A model generated the notes under the pieces. That model worked only from the letters and a program-made list of their open reading frames with translations, did no database searches and was not told the origin of the DNA. Positions 46,264-53,735 of a stretch of 64,000 nt of DNA are shown piece by piece (within the stretch, counting starts at the first letter, position 1; every line of letters starts with the position of its first letter). The translations under genes were made by a program, and so were the position numbers. This DNA is from Niallia alba (GTDB lineage Bacteria > Bacillota > Bacilli > Bacillales > Cytobacillaceae), in NCBI RefSeq assembly GCF_012933555.1, contig NZ_JABBPK010000001.1, forward strand, positions 4,442,001 through 4,506,000, in the 5' to 3' direction.

Positions 46264-47601
46264 TTATAAAAAGATTCTGTCTATTTTAGCCGCAGTTATT
46301 TTTTCATTTAAACGAATGACTCCTATATTTCCTTCTATATTGATTTTTGTACCATATGGCTCTGAGAGTTTAGCTAGTCTTAGCAATATGTCCTGATTAT
46401 CTGATAGAACTGGCCAACCTCTTTCATATCTGTCTTTACCATAGCCTAATTCCACTGGATAAAGCTTTAGCTCTATCAATTCTCCTTTTTCCATTGTCCA
46501 AACAGGGATGACTGATTCCCAGATTTTATGATTGATTCCGAATCCTATTGTGTTATTCTTACTTCTTTTATCTAAGGCATCTGCGACATTATCTGTATGA
46601 CTTAATTGATACTTTTCATAAAAGTCTGTTGGCAAATAAGGAACAGTATCATTTTGAAAAATAAAATTACCCAAGCTATAAAATATTGGTCGATTTTTAT
46701 AAATTTCTATCCCTCTTAATACATGAGGTCCATGTCCGATGACAGCATGTGCTCCTTCATCAATGCATACTCTTGCAAATTCCTCTAAAAACTGAGCAGG
46801 TAGTTCCTTCTCTCCTTTTCTCATTTCATGTGCGTGAATACTAACAATAATATAATGAGCTTGCCTTTTTGCTTGTTTGATACTTCTTATAATTCGTTTC
46901 ATATCCTGCTCATCAGGAGTCGTCGATTGACCTTCTTCATTACTTTCTTCGAATAAATATTCGCCAAATGAATAGATTCCATCATTTCTTCTTAAGCGAA
47001 AACCTTCTTTAATTGACAATTCTTGGGTTGCATTTATATAAGTGGCTGAGGCAATTTTTTTTAAAGTGTTCATATTCTCTGATGTAATCTGGTGGATGGT
47101 ATTATAACGTAGTGGATTGATGCCAGGTCTTCCGATCATGTCAGGGCGCTGCTCACCTGCCACCCAAGACTCATGAAAGGTTGATGTGGCTGATATCAAG
47201 GCAACTCTTCCCGTCTCCGCTTCCAAGTATCTTGGTTCGCTAGCATATGCCATATTCTGTCCAGCCCCTGCATGCACAAATCCTGACTGATTTAAATATT
47301 TTTCTGTTGCTTTTAGGCCATCAATAGAATAATCCAATGTATGATTATTCGCCCATGCTAACGTATTAAATCCATAATTCCTTAAATCAGACAGCAATTC
47401 TGGAGAACCCATGGCCCAAGTTCCTCCACTTACCGCTCCTGGGATGCCTTCATTCTGATGGAGCGTTACTTCTAAATTTGTAAATCGAAAATCAGCTTGA
47501 TTAATGATGTCGGCAATTTCTTTATAAGATTTATTTTTTGCTGGAAGTTTACGAGTGATAAAGGAATCACCCGTTGCAGCAAATGTAATCATATCTTGCA
47601 T
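46264..47601 (-). CDS. CapA-type metallophosphatase-fold protein, cytosolic
   Basis: A 445-residue protein of the CapA/PgsA family (calcineurin-like fold). Motifs: FAATGDSFITRK, RFTNLEVTLH, LAWANNHTLDY, VSIHAHEM, VIGHGPHVLRGIE and FYSLGNFIFQ. CapA proteins take part in poly-gamma-glutamate capsule formation, but those carry a membrane anchor; this one has neither signal peptide nor membrane segment, so it should act inside the cell. It is the first gene before a peptide importer and two M20 peptidases, which suggests work on imported peptides or their derivatives. GGGGGAG precedes the ATG. Confidence 0.88.
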   Translation of the reverse strand: MQDMITFAATGDSFITRKLPAKNKSYKEIADIINQADFRFTNLEVTLHQNEGIPGAVSGGTWAMGSPELLSDLRNYGFNTLAWANNHTLDYSIDGLKATEKYLNQSGFVHAGAGQNMAYASEPRYLEAETGRVALISATSTFHESWVAGEQRPDMIGRPGINPLRYNTIHQITSENMNTLKKIASATYINATQELSIKEGFRLRRNDGIYSFGEYLFEESNEEGQSTTPDEQDMKRIIRSIKQAKRQAHYIIVSIHAHEMRKGEKELPAQFLEEFARVCIDEGAHAVIGHGPHVLRGIEIYKNRPIFYSLGNFIFQNDTVPYLPTDFYEKYQLSHTDNVADALDKRSKNNTIGFGINHKIWESVIPVWTMEKGELIELKLYPVELGYGKDRYERGWPVLSDNQDILLRLAKLSEPYGTKINIEGNIGVIRLNEKITAAKIDRIFL

Positions 47602-47834
47602 TTTGCTCCCCCTTTATTTCCATCGTTATATTCGGAATTATTCCTTAATTGTTCCTTAAATTAAAGTATAGAGAGACAAATTATTAAAGTCAATAATGCA
47701 TATTAAAAACACTGTTAGATTATCTGACATAAAAAATCCACCTATCATTTATTACAGAATTATTACGGAAATATAATTTGCAAACCTTTTATTTTGTATA
47801 GTATACTCTAGAAAAAGTACAGTTGGAGGCATAC
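47602..47834. promoter_or_regulatory. Divergent control region of the CapA/importer locus
   Basis: Contains the 11-bp palindrome GGAATTATTCC (47634-47644) near the CapA start. A likely plus-strand promoter is TTGCAA (47778-47783), 18-base spacer, TATACT (47802-47807), for the regulator gene. AATTATTACGGAAATATAATT at 47757-47777 resembles part of the palindrome and may be a second site. Confidence 0.5.
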
Positions 47835-49130
47835 ATGAAGGCAAAAGCTGGTCTGCTAGGACCAAAAGACTCGGTGCAAAATATAATGGAAATTGCTGCA
47901 GATTTTCAATCTAAGCTGGAAGTTATCCCCTATATTTATAACGAACCAAGTGAATCAGAAGCAATTGTGGAACAAAATCAGCATTTTGTTGATTTTTGGA
48001 TATGTACAGGATATACCCCTTACTATCTAACGAAAAAATATCATAAACAACAATTATTCTTTTATCCACGCTTTAATCAAGGGTCCATCGCAATAATACT
48101 ATTAAATATTCTATATAAGGATAGAAAAAATATTGAAAGAATTAGTATCGATAGTTTTTTTAAACAGCAATTTATCGACCTTTACCAGGAAAATCATATC
48201 CCTTTAGGCCAATTACATTTATTACATAATGTAGGACTTCCATCCAGTGAAATTGTAGAATATCATGCTAATCTCTTTCGAACTAGGAAAGTAGATATTT
48301 GTATCACCTCCCTACGTTCAGTTTATGAAAAGCTTGTTTCGATGAATATTCCTGTTTATCGAGTGACTGCTACAAAGGAAAATATTAAACAAACTATTAG
48401 CGAAGGATATGAAAAATGGGAAAAGTTTCATTTCCGTAATTCCCAAATTGCGGTCATGATGATAAAAATCGGGGAGATGATGGATACAGCAGCAAAGGAT
48501 TCGATTTCCTATGATTTACATCGATTAAACTTAAAAATCCAAAACTCGGTATTAGATTTTGCCGAATCTGTTTCAGGATCTTTTATTACGACCGGCATTG
48601 GAAGCTTTCTTATTTTCTCTACAAGGGGCTCGATAGAAAGGAATAGCCAAGAAGGAAATTCTCTTCTTTTCCAGATAGAGCTACTCACAGATTCTAAAGC
48701 AAATGTTGGCATCGGCTATGGGGATACTGCCATGATTGCTGAAAAAAATGCAATCCTAGCACTTGAACACGCCGAAGCATATGGTACCTATACAGGATTT
48801 CTTGTCGATGATAAAGGAAATATCACCGGTCCTCTTCATCAAAAAAAGACGATTGGATTTAATTACAGAGTGACAGATGAAGAACTTAGCAATAAACTCA
48901 AAAAAGCTGGAGTAACCATTAGTACTTACAATAAAATGGCTTCTGTCCAAAAAAATTTAGGAAAGCACGCAATAACAGCAGCAGACATCTCGGAATGGCT
49001 TAAAATGACCGCGAGAAATGCAAGAAGAATACTTACCAACTTAGAAGAACAAGGACTTGCCAAAATAATCGGTGAAGAAGTTCCACTTACAAGAGGAAGA
49101 CCAAGGAAGATTTACCGGATAGGTACATAA
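47835..49130 (+). CDS. Transcriptional regulator with PrpR-N-like and degenerate GGDEF-like domains
   Basis: A 431-residue protein, probably the local regulator. Residues 1-190 alternate helices and strands like the PrpR N-terminal sensor fold (FWICTGYTPYYLTKKY; VDICITSLRSVYEKL, then MNIPVYRVTATKENIKQTI). Residues about 200-330 resemble a GGDEF/cyclase-type domain, ending in VGIGYGDTAMIAEKNAILAL, but the active-site turn reads TGIGSF, so catalysis is unlikely. Residues 365-430 form a winged helix (ITAADISEWLKMTARNARRI, RGRPRKIYRI). ATG 47835 has GGAGG five bases upstream. It is divergent from the CapA/importer locus. Domain names are inferred from pattern only. Confidence 0.7.
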   Translation: MKAKAGLLGPKDSVQNIMEIAADFQSKLEVIPYIYNEPSESEAIVEQNQHFVDFWICTGYTPYYLTKKYHKQQLFFYPRFNQGSIAIILLNILYKDRKNIERISIDSFFKQQFIDLYQENHIPLGQLHLLHNVGLPSSEIVEYHANLFRTRKVDICITSLRSVYEKLVSMNIPVYRVTATKENIKQTISEGYEKWEKFHFRNSQIAVMMIKIGEMMDTAAKDSISYDLHRLNLKIQNSVLDFAESVSGSFITTGIGSFLIFSTRGSIERNSQEGNSLLFQIELLTDSKANVGIGYGDTAMIAEKNAILALEHAEAYGTYTGFLVDDKGNITGPLHQKKTIGFNYRVTDEELSNKLKKAGVTISTYNKMASVQKNLGKHAITAADISEWLKMTARNARRILTNLEEQGLAKIIGEEVPLTRGRPRKIYRIGT

Positions 49131-49134
49131 AAGC

Positions 49135-49272
49135 ATAGAGATGGACGGTTCTGGAAAGGAATCACAAGAACCGTCCGTGGGCACTGAAAAACTGGCTAGT
49201 TAATGATGATGGGCAATAGCCACTTTTTAAACATAAGATGATGGATTTGTTTTCCGAGGCGTCCCTCTGTTT
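49135..49272. repeat. Composite repeat, internally deleted relative to 10850-11208
   Basis: GACGGTTCT arms at 49143-49178 are followed by CACTGAAAAACTGGCTAGTT through TTTTCCGAGGCGTCC, nearly identical to 10923-11003, then directly CTCTGTTTCCCTT, which in the other copy comes about 200 bases later. The GC-rich palindrome is missing here. Confidence 0.82.
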
Positions 49273-49275
49273 CCC

Positions 49276-49560
49276 TTAATTACTAATTACTTCTAGGAGT
49301 TGGTTAATGTCTTCCGCTGAAGCTGCATAAAGATGGGCATAATGATTAGATCTTGCTGTAAAATAGACATTGTGCTGCTTACCAGAATATCCGTATTTTA
49401 GTAGATTCGCATATTGCTCAGTACTTAGCTGTACTTCAATATTAATACCATTTGAATAATAAGATCCCGTATCATAAAAACAAGTCTCTTGAATTGGCTT
49501 CACATGAAAACCTTTGACATAACCATCAATATTTGAAAGCGTTTGATTATTAGAGTACAT
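49276..49560 (-). CDS. Hypothetical 94-residue protein
   Basis: A small soluble protein (MYSNNQTLSNIDGYVKGFHV at the start, aromatic-rich centre, YAASAEDINQLLEVISN at the end). The start at 49560 has GGAGAGAAGTG upstream. No domain recognised. The gene ends four bases after a composite repeat. Confidence 0.6.
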   Translation of the reverse strand: MYSNNQTLSNIDGYVKGFHVKPIQETCFYDTGSYYSNGINIEVQLSTEQYANLLKYGYSGKQHNVYFTARSNHYAHLYAASAEDINQLLEVISN

Positions 49561-49722
49561 TTCACTTCTCTCCTTCTTTCCTTTATACCCCTATTTTACT
49601 CCAGTTACTTTGAAAACACTCCAATTTGTGTACTATTTCACATATATTTCATAATTCTTTTATATAACACACTGTTCGAACAAAAAAAGCGATATACTTT
49701 ATACAGAATAGAGGTGAGTTAT

Positions 49723-50250
49723 GTGGTACGTCTAATACCAAATATAATTTCTGGCATTAGAATCCTTTTATCATTGACCTTATTATTTTTCCATAGCGGA
49801 TTGGGGTTTTGGATAGTTTATTTTATCTGTGGTATTAGCGATATGTTAGATGGCTATCTTGCACGGAAATTTCAAGTTACAAGTAAACAAGGGGAAGTTT
49901 TAGATACGATTGCAGATATGACGTTTTTAGCAATTGTTGGTATGATTGTCCTCCCATCTACCGTGCTTCCAATTTGGATCTGGAGTATGATAATGCTTAT
50001 TGGATTGATAAGAGTTTGTGCTATGGCTATTGGCTATTATAAATTTCACACATTTACTTCCATTCATACATATGGAAATAAACTAACTGGTTTCGCCTTA
50101 TTTCTCTATCTTCCATTTTTTTTATTAAATAACAGCATTTTTTTCTTATATACGCTTTTAGCGATTGCTCTATTGTCAGCAGTTGAGGAGTTACTTCTAC
50201 AATGCTTATTAAAAGAAGTTTCAAGAAATAAAAAAAGTATATTTTTTTAA
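49723..50250 (+). CDS. CDP-alcohol phosphatidyltransferase family protein
   Basis: A 175-residue membrane enzyme with five or six helices. The family signature DxxDGxxARx8GxxxDxxxD is exact in DMLDGYLARKF followed by GEVLDTIAD. Such enzymes join a CDP-linked lipid head to an alcohol (phosphatidylglycerophosphate, phosphatidylserine or cardiolipin-type products); which one here is unclear. GTG 49723 is chosen since GAGGTGA is six bases upstream; the open frame extends farther upstream without a site. It is probably accessory, since the housekeeping pgsA normally lies near recA/cinA. Confidence 0.88.
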   Translation: MVRLIPNIISGIRILLSLTLLFFHSGLGFWIVYFICGISDMLDGYLARKFQVTSKQGEVLDTIADMTFLAIVGMIVLPSTVLPIWIWSMIMLIGLIRVCAMAIGYYKFHTFTSIHTYGNKLTGFALFLYLPFFLLNNSIFFLYTLLAIALLSAVEELLLQCLLKEVSRNKKSIFF

Positions 50251-50357
50251 GTTAATGCTTGTTGACAAAAACCTAGAGGGATGGTTCAAGATACTGAAAA
50301 ACTCCCACTAAGAATCTTGTATTCTTGAGGTGATCCCAAAAAGTTAGAGTTTTATAT

Positions 50358-50405
50358 TTAAGCAGCTAATTGGCTGGTATGGATTTGATATTGAACTGGA
50401 CTCAT
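50358..50405 (-). pseudogene. IS3-family (IS150-like) transposase tail
   Basis: Only the last 15 codons remain, reading MSPVQYQIHTSQLAA and stop, the typical end of IS150-type OrfB. The adjacent TGATCCCAAAAAGTTAGAG (50331-50349) looks like the element's terminal repeat. The rest of the element is gone. Confidence 0.7.
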
Positions 50406-50415
50406 GATTTAAAAA

Positions 50416-50453
50416 CACCCCAAAAGTTAGATTTCACTCTAGCTTTTGGGGTG
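50416..50453. repeat. Fold-back of two IS3-like terminal repeats
   Basis: CACCCCAAAAGTTAGA (50416-50431) and TCTAGCTTTTGGGGTG (50438-50453) form a 16-bp stem with a six-base loop. Both arms resemble IS150-type ends, as in an element collapsed to its tips. The rest of 50251-50620 shows a worn GACGGTTCT arm at each side and no gene. Confidence 0.65.
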
Positions 50454-50620
50454 CAGTACAATTTCAGAGGAGGTTTTTAACCCCATTACCACTAGTTATT
50501 CGCAATTGACACTTAACATCAAAGTTACATTTCGTTTACATTATCCAACATTCCGCTCTAACTTAGGCCAACTATATTCTTTTATTAGGTTACGTTAGAA
50601 CCGCCCCTCTACTTCCCATC

Positions 50621-51505
50621 TCAATGAAGTATTTGCTTCTCTTTTAAGCTTTGTTTTATCCATTTGGACTCTTCTCCGCCAGCCCAAAATAGGTCTCCGT
50701 CGCTAACAGCTCCGCAAAAGCAATGACCCTTTATTGTTTCGACTAGCACTAATTTCATTTGCAACAAGTCACAATAATAGATTCGCGAATAGCCATATTC
50801 GTCCTTGCTGGAGCAAACGTAAATTTTATCATCAGAATGTACCATACTTAAAAATACACGTTCTTCTATTTGAGAAGAAAACGAATGCCATTCGTTTTCT
50901 CCATGATTCCGAAAGGAGATTGTGCCTTTTTTGGTTTGACATGCCCCTGTTGTCATCCAAAGAAAAGAATTGTCTACATAAATAGATGAAACCATCTTAT
51001 CTTTTTCATAACGTAACGATTCCAGTCGATTGGAATACAATGAGTATTTCCATAACCCACCATTCTGTTTATGTATTAGTGTACCTACGTATATCTCTTC
51101 ATCATTTAAGTTTAATGAACGAATAATCGGTCTTACGGAAAGTTCTTTAAAAAGAGAAATTATGCTCCATTTCTGCCCAAAATCATATGATACTAGTAAT
51201 TGTGTCCCTGCATGGGTAATAACTAGCCCACTCTCATTGCCAATAATATCCCATAGGCGCTGCCTAGTTGGAAAGAAAGATGTTCTCCATCTTCCTGATT
51301 TCAAATGAAGCTGAATATATCTTCCCCTCTCACCAACCCCCATTATATATTCACCAATTCTCTTTAGCTGATAAATAGAGTCATGTAATGGAATCACAAG
51401 CTTCCATTTATTATTTTTAAAAGAAAAAATTCCTTTCCTCTTTATCGAGACTAAAAATTCTTTTGGCGAAGTAGAAATGACAGCGGTCGCCCCATTAGCG
51501 TGCAT
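50621..51505 (-). CDS. YkuO-like protein of unknown function, iron-regulated operon
   Basis: A 294-residue cytosolic protein made of repeated short beta segments, like a propeller of the BNR/WD type (SYDFGQKWSIISLF, SFRNHGENEWHSFSS, GLWKYSLYSNRLESL). It starts within the flavodoxin gene (11-base overlap). In B. subtilis the Fur-controlled ykuNOP operon has the same order, flavodoxin then YkuO of similar length; identity with YkuO is inferred from position and size. The third gene, a second flavodoxin, is missing; a worn palindromic repeat lies where it would be. Confidence 0.65.
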   Translation of the reverse strand: MHANGATAVISTSPKEFLVSIKRKGIFSFKNNKWKLVIPLHDSIYQLKRIGEYIMGVGERGRYIQLHLKSGRWRTSFFPTRQRLWDIIGNESGLVITHAGTQLLVSYDFGQKWSIISLFKELSVRPIIRSLNLNDEEIYVGTLIHKQNGGLWKYSLYSNRLESLRYEKDKMVSSIYVDNSFLWMTTGACQTKKGTISFRNHGENEWHSFSSQIEERVFLSMVHSDDKIYVCSSKDEYGYSRIYYCDLLQMKLVLVETIKGHCFCGAVSDGDLFWAGGEESKWIKQSLKEKQILH

Positions 51506-51971
51506 GACTTGTATCCTTTTCCTTTACCCACTCATACACACCGACTTCAAATTGTTCACATTCCAACACTTCCTCCTCACTATCCGGACTGAACTCAATT
51601 TTTAATAAGGAGCTAAACACATCTCCCCCTCTTTCCTTTACCTTGTCTGCTAAAAGATCTACAGCTTGACAAAAGGCAGGATAAAAACGATCACCTGAGC
51701 CGAAGATTCCAAAGGAAATTCCAGTTAGATCCACATCATCTAAGTCTTCATACATATCCTCCAATTCATATGGTAAATCGCCATCTCCCCATGTATAGCT
51801 TCCGAAAAGAACAAGATCATACGCGGATAATTTTTGGAGGTGGACAAAGTCTAATTCCTCTACTTTAACCTCACAATTTAATGTTTCTAATTTATTCTTT
51901 ATAACAATCATTATGTCTTCTGTATTGCTTGTCATACTCACATATCTAATTAATACCTTCACTCTGACCAC
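51495..51971 (-). CDS. Flavodoxin, short-chain YkuN-like
   Basis: A 158-residue FMN electron carrier. The phosphate-binding loop is SMTSNTEDI, the isoalloxazine loops are GSYTWGDGDLPYE and FGSGDRFYPAFCQAVD. This is the pattern of YkuN/YkuP, which replace ferredoxin under iron shortage and feed P450, desaturase or nitric oxide synthase. Two Fur boxes lie directly upstream (51980 and 52014), supporting iron-starvation induction. Confidence 0.95.
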   Translation of the reverse strand: MVRVKVLIRYVSMTSNTEDIMIVIKNKLETLNCEVKVEELDFVHLQKLSAYDLVLFGSYTWGDGDLPYELEDMYEDLDDVDLTGISFGIFGSGDRFYPAFCQAVDLLADKVKERGGDVFSSLLKIEFSPDSEEEVLECEQFEVGVYEWVKEKDTSHAR

Positions 51972-51979
51972 CTCTTAAA

Positions 51980-51994
51980 TGAGAATAATTTTCA
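51980..51994. promoter_or_regulatory. Fur box, secondary
   Basis: TGAGAATAATTTTCA matches the 7-1-7 Fur consensus with two mismatches, between the flavodoxin start and the strong site at 52014. Confidence 0.75.
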
Positions 51995-52013
51995 TTTGTA
52001 AATTAACTATAAG

Positions 52014-52028
52014 TGATAATGATTATCA
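52014..52028. promoter_or_regulatory. Fur box, perfect consensus
   Basis: TGATAATGATTATCA is an exact 7-1-7 Fur box, 43 bases upstream of the flavodoxin start. Confidence 0.93.
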
Positions 52029-52270
52029 TTGTTAAATTGATAAATGATTCAATATTTGACAAAACGGCGAAGAATTTTGTCAAATATATCCTATCAATTC
52101 CCAACCAGTTAAATGCTCTCGTCTTTTTAACAGAACGTTCTATTATCCTAGCATTACATATACTTCATTGATCTACTGACTATTATTTACTATTTCATTC
52201 CATCCGTATCAGTCAGGGGGGGCTTCATCCTTTTGAATCCTTTGACAACTAAGAAGATTGTTCTTATAAT

Positions 52271-52426
52271 AAAGTGAAACTTCCATCAGTGGGGGTTTTC
52301 CTTTATCCCCACTGATAGTTAGTTGAACCAATCGGACCTTTACGGACAGTTGATCTCCCACCTAGCTTCCTCGTATTTTCATAAGCTTGAGGCGGAAGTC
52401 TAACTGTCCATTTAGAGTGGGATAAA
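52271..52426 (+). repeat. Structured approximately 155-bp element, copy 4
   Basis: A full copy. Hairpin 1: CCATCAGTGGGG (52283-52294) with CCCCACTGATAG (52307-52318). Long-range stem: GGACAGTT with AACTGTCC. CTCCCAC with GTGGGA can form the same pseudoknot as in copy 2. Base pairs differ from copy 2 in a compensatory way. Between it and the Fur boxes (52029-52270) I see nothing else. Confidence 0.82.
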
Positions 52427-52490
52427 TTACGAATGGAATAATAAAACCTTACGTAGGACGTGGATTTTTCTAGAGGAAACTCTATTTTCG

Positions 52491-52527
52491 CCACACAATT
52501 GTCTATAGACAGTTGTGTGGCTTTTTA
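52491..52527 (+). terminator. Terminator or attenuator upstream of EamA gene
   Basis: CCACACAATTGTC (52491-52503) pairs with GACAGTTGTGTGG (52508-52520), followed by CTTTTTA. It ends 24 bases before the transporter start, and no gene lies upstream on this strand, so an attenuator role is possible. Confidence 0.75.
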
Positions 52528-52550
52528 TGTTGAAAAGGAGGATATTCATT

Positions 52551-53441
52551 TTGAAAAAATGGAACTATGCATTAATTGTTTTTTTAGGAGGGTGCTGCTA
52601 CGGCATTTTATCTACATTTGTTAAACTGGCATACGCAGCTGGATTTTCAGTGGCTGAGGTAACAGGAGCACAATATTTATTTGGTACATTAATTACTTGG
52701 ATACTTGTTTTATTTACAAGGAAATATAAGGTTACGCGCGTTCAAGCTATCAAACTACTATTATCTGGAATTCCGTTTGGATTGACGGGAATCTTTTATT
52801 ATCAAGCATTGCAAACAATTAATGCTTCACTAGCAATCATTTTATTGTTTCAATTTGTATGGATTGGTACACTTTTCGAAACGATCATTTATAAGAAAAA
52901 ACCTACCTTAGAGAAGGTAATTGCGATCATCATTCTCCTATTCGGTTCCATCTTAGCTGGAGGCGTTTCTTTAGAAGGGGGAATGAACCTTTCCTGGCAA
53001 GGTGCCGGTTGGGGACTACTCTCAGCCTTTACCTTTGCAACATTCATTTTTCTTAGCGGATCCGTCGGAAAAAATACCGCTCCTCTTCTGAAGAGTGGTC
53101 TTCTTTCAGCGGGTGGTTTATTCGTTGTTTTTCTAGTTTTCCCACCCGTTTATTTAGTTGATATTCCAACCTTAATAGGAGTAGCACCATACGGATTGCT
53201 GCTTGGAATTTTCGGTGCTGTTCTTCCGCCTCTCCTCTATTCCATTGGGATGCCGCAGATCGGTCCAGGACTTGGCACTATCTTAACAGCATCTGAGCTT
53301 CCAGTAGCTGTCTCCATGTCTGCGCTAGTTTTAGGAGAACATGTGGGAATGTTACAATGGATCGGCGTTGCTCTTATATTAGGGGGAATTGCGTTTAGTA
53401 ATGTTCAGCTTTCAAAAGCCAAAATGATGGTGGAATATTAA
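52551..53441 (+). CDS. EamA-family (DMT) transporter
   Basis: A 296-residue membrane protein with about ten helices in two homologous halves: YALIVFLGGCCYGILSTFVK at the start and GWGLLSAFTFATFIFLSGS opening the second. Members export metabolites, amino acids or drugs; the substrate is unknown. TTG 52551 is chosen with AAAGGAGG nine bases upstream. The terminator-like hairpin at 52491 may control it. Confidence 0.9.
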   Translation: MKKWNYALIVFLGGCCYGILSTFVKLAYAAGFSVAEVTGAQYLFGTLITWILVLFTRKYKVTRVQAIKLLLSGIPFGLTGIFYYQALQTINASLAIILLFQFVWIGTLFETIIYKKKPTLEKVIAIIILLFGSILAGGVSLEGGMNLSWQGAGWGLLSAFTFATFIFLSGSVGKNTAPLLKSGLLSAGGLFVVFLVFPPVYLVDIPTLIGVAPYGLLLGIFGAVLPPLLYSIGMPQIGPGLGTILTASELPVAVSMSALVLGEHVGMLQWIGVALILGGIAFSNVQLSKAKMMVEY

Positions 53442-53452
53442 ACAAGGAATAC

Positions 53453-53502
53453 GGAGGGACGGTTCTTGAGGGTCGAGTGACCTTATAAGAACCGTTCCTC
53501 TA
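53453..53502. repeat. GACGGTTCT palindromic repeat
   Basis: Arms GGAGGGACGGTTCTTGAGGG and CCTTATAAGAACCGTTCCTC with a short loop, 12 bases after the transporter gene. Confidence 0.8.
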
Positions 53503-53735
53503 TTTGTTTCCACCAAAACAAACCTGACGATTGGTTAAATAAACCATATTTTGTTTATCATTAATAGAACTATAATCTTTTATTTTCTATGGGTACCATT
53601 GATTCAAGGACTTTTCTCGTTTACCAGAAACTAAAAAGAATTACCAAGGATATCAATACCAGCAACTAAATAATTTGTCACAATTATTACCTCTTCATCG
53701 TCTTGTTTATGAAAATAACAATTGGAGGTTATCAG

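Noticed and set aside
46264-47601. Capsule (poly-gamma-glutamate) biosynthesis locus
   Set aside because: The CapA-like protein has no membrane anchor and no capB/capC or pgs genes are near, so capsule synthesis is not supported.
49543-49722. N-terminal extension of the CDP-alcohol transferase
   Set aside because: It overlaps the promoter region of the divergent gene at 49276-49560; GAGGTGA marks GTG 49723 as the start.
52303-52494. 62-residue minus-strand frame
   Set aside because: It lies inside the structured repeat and has no initiation signal.
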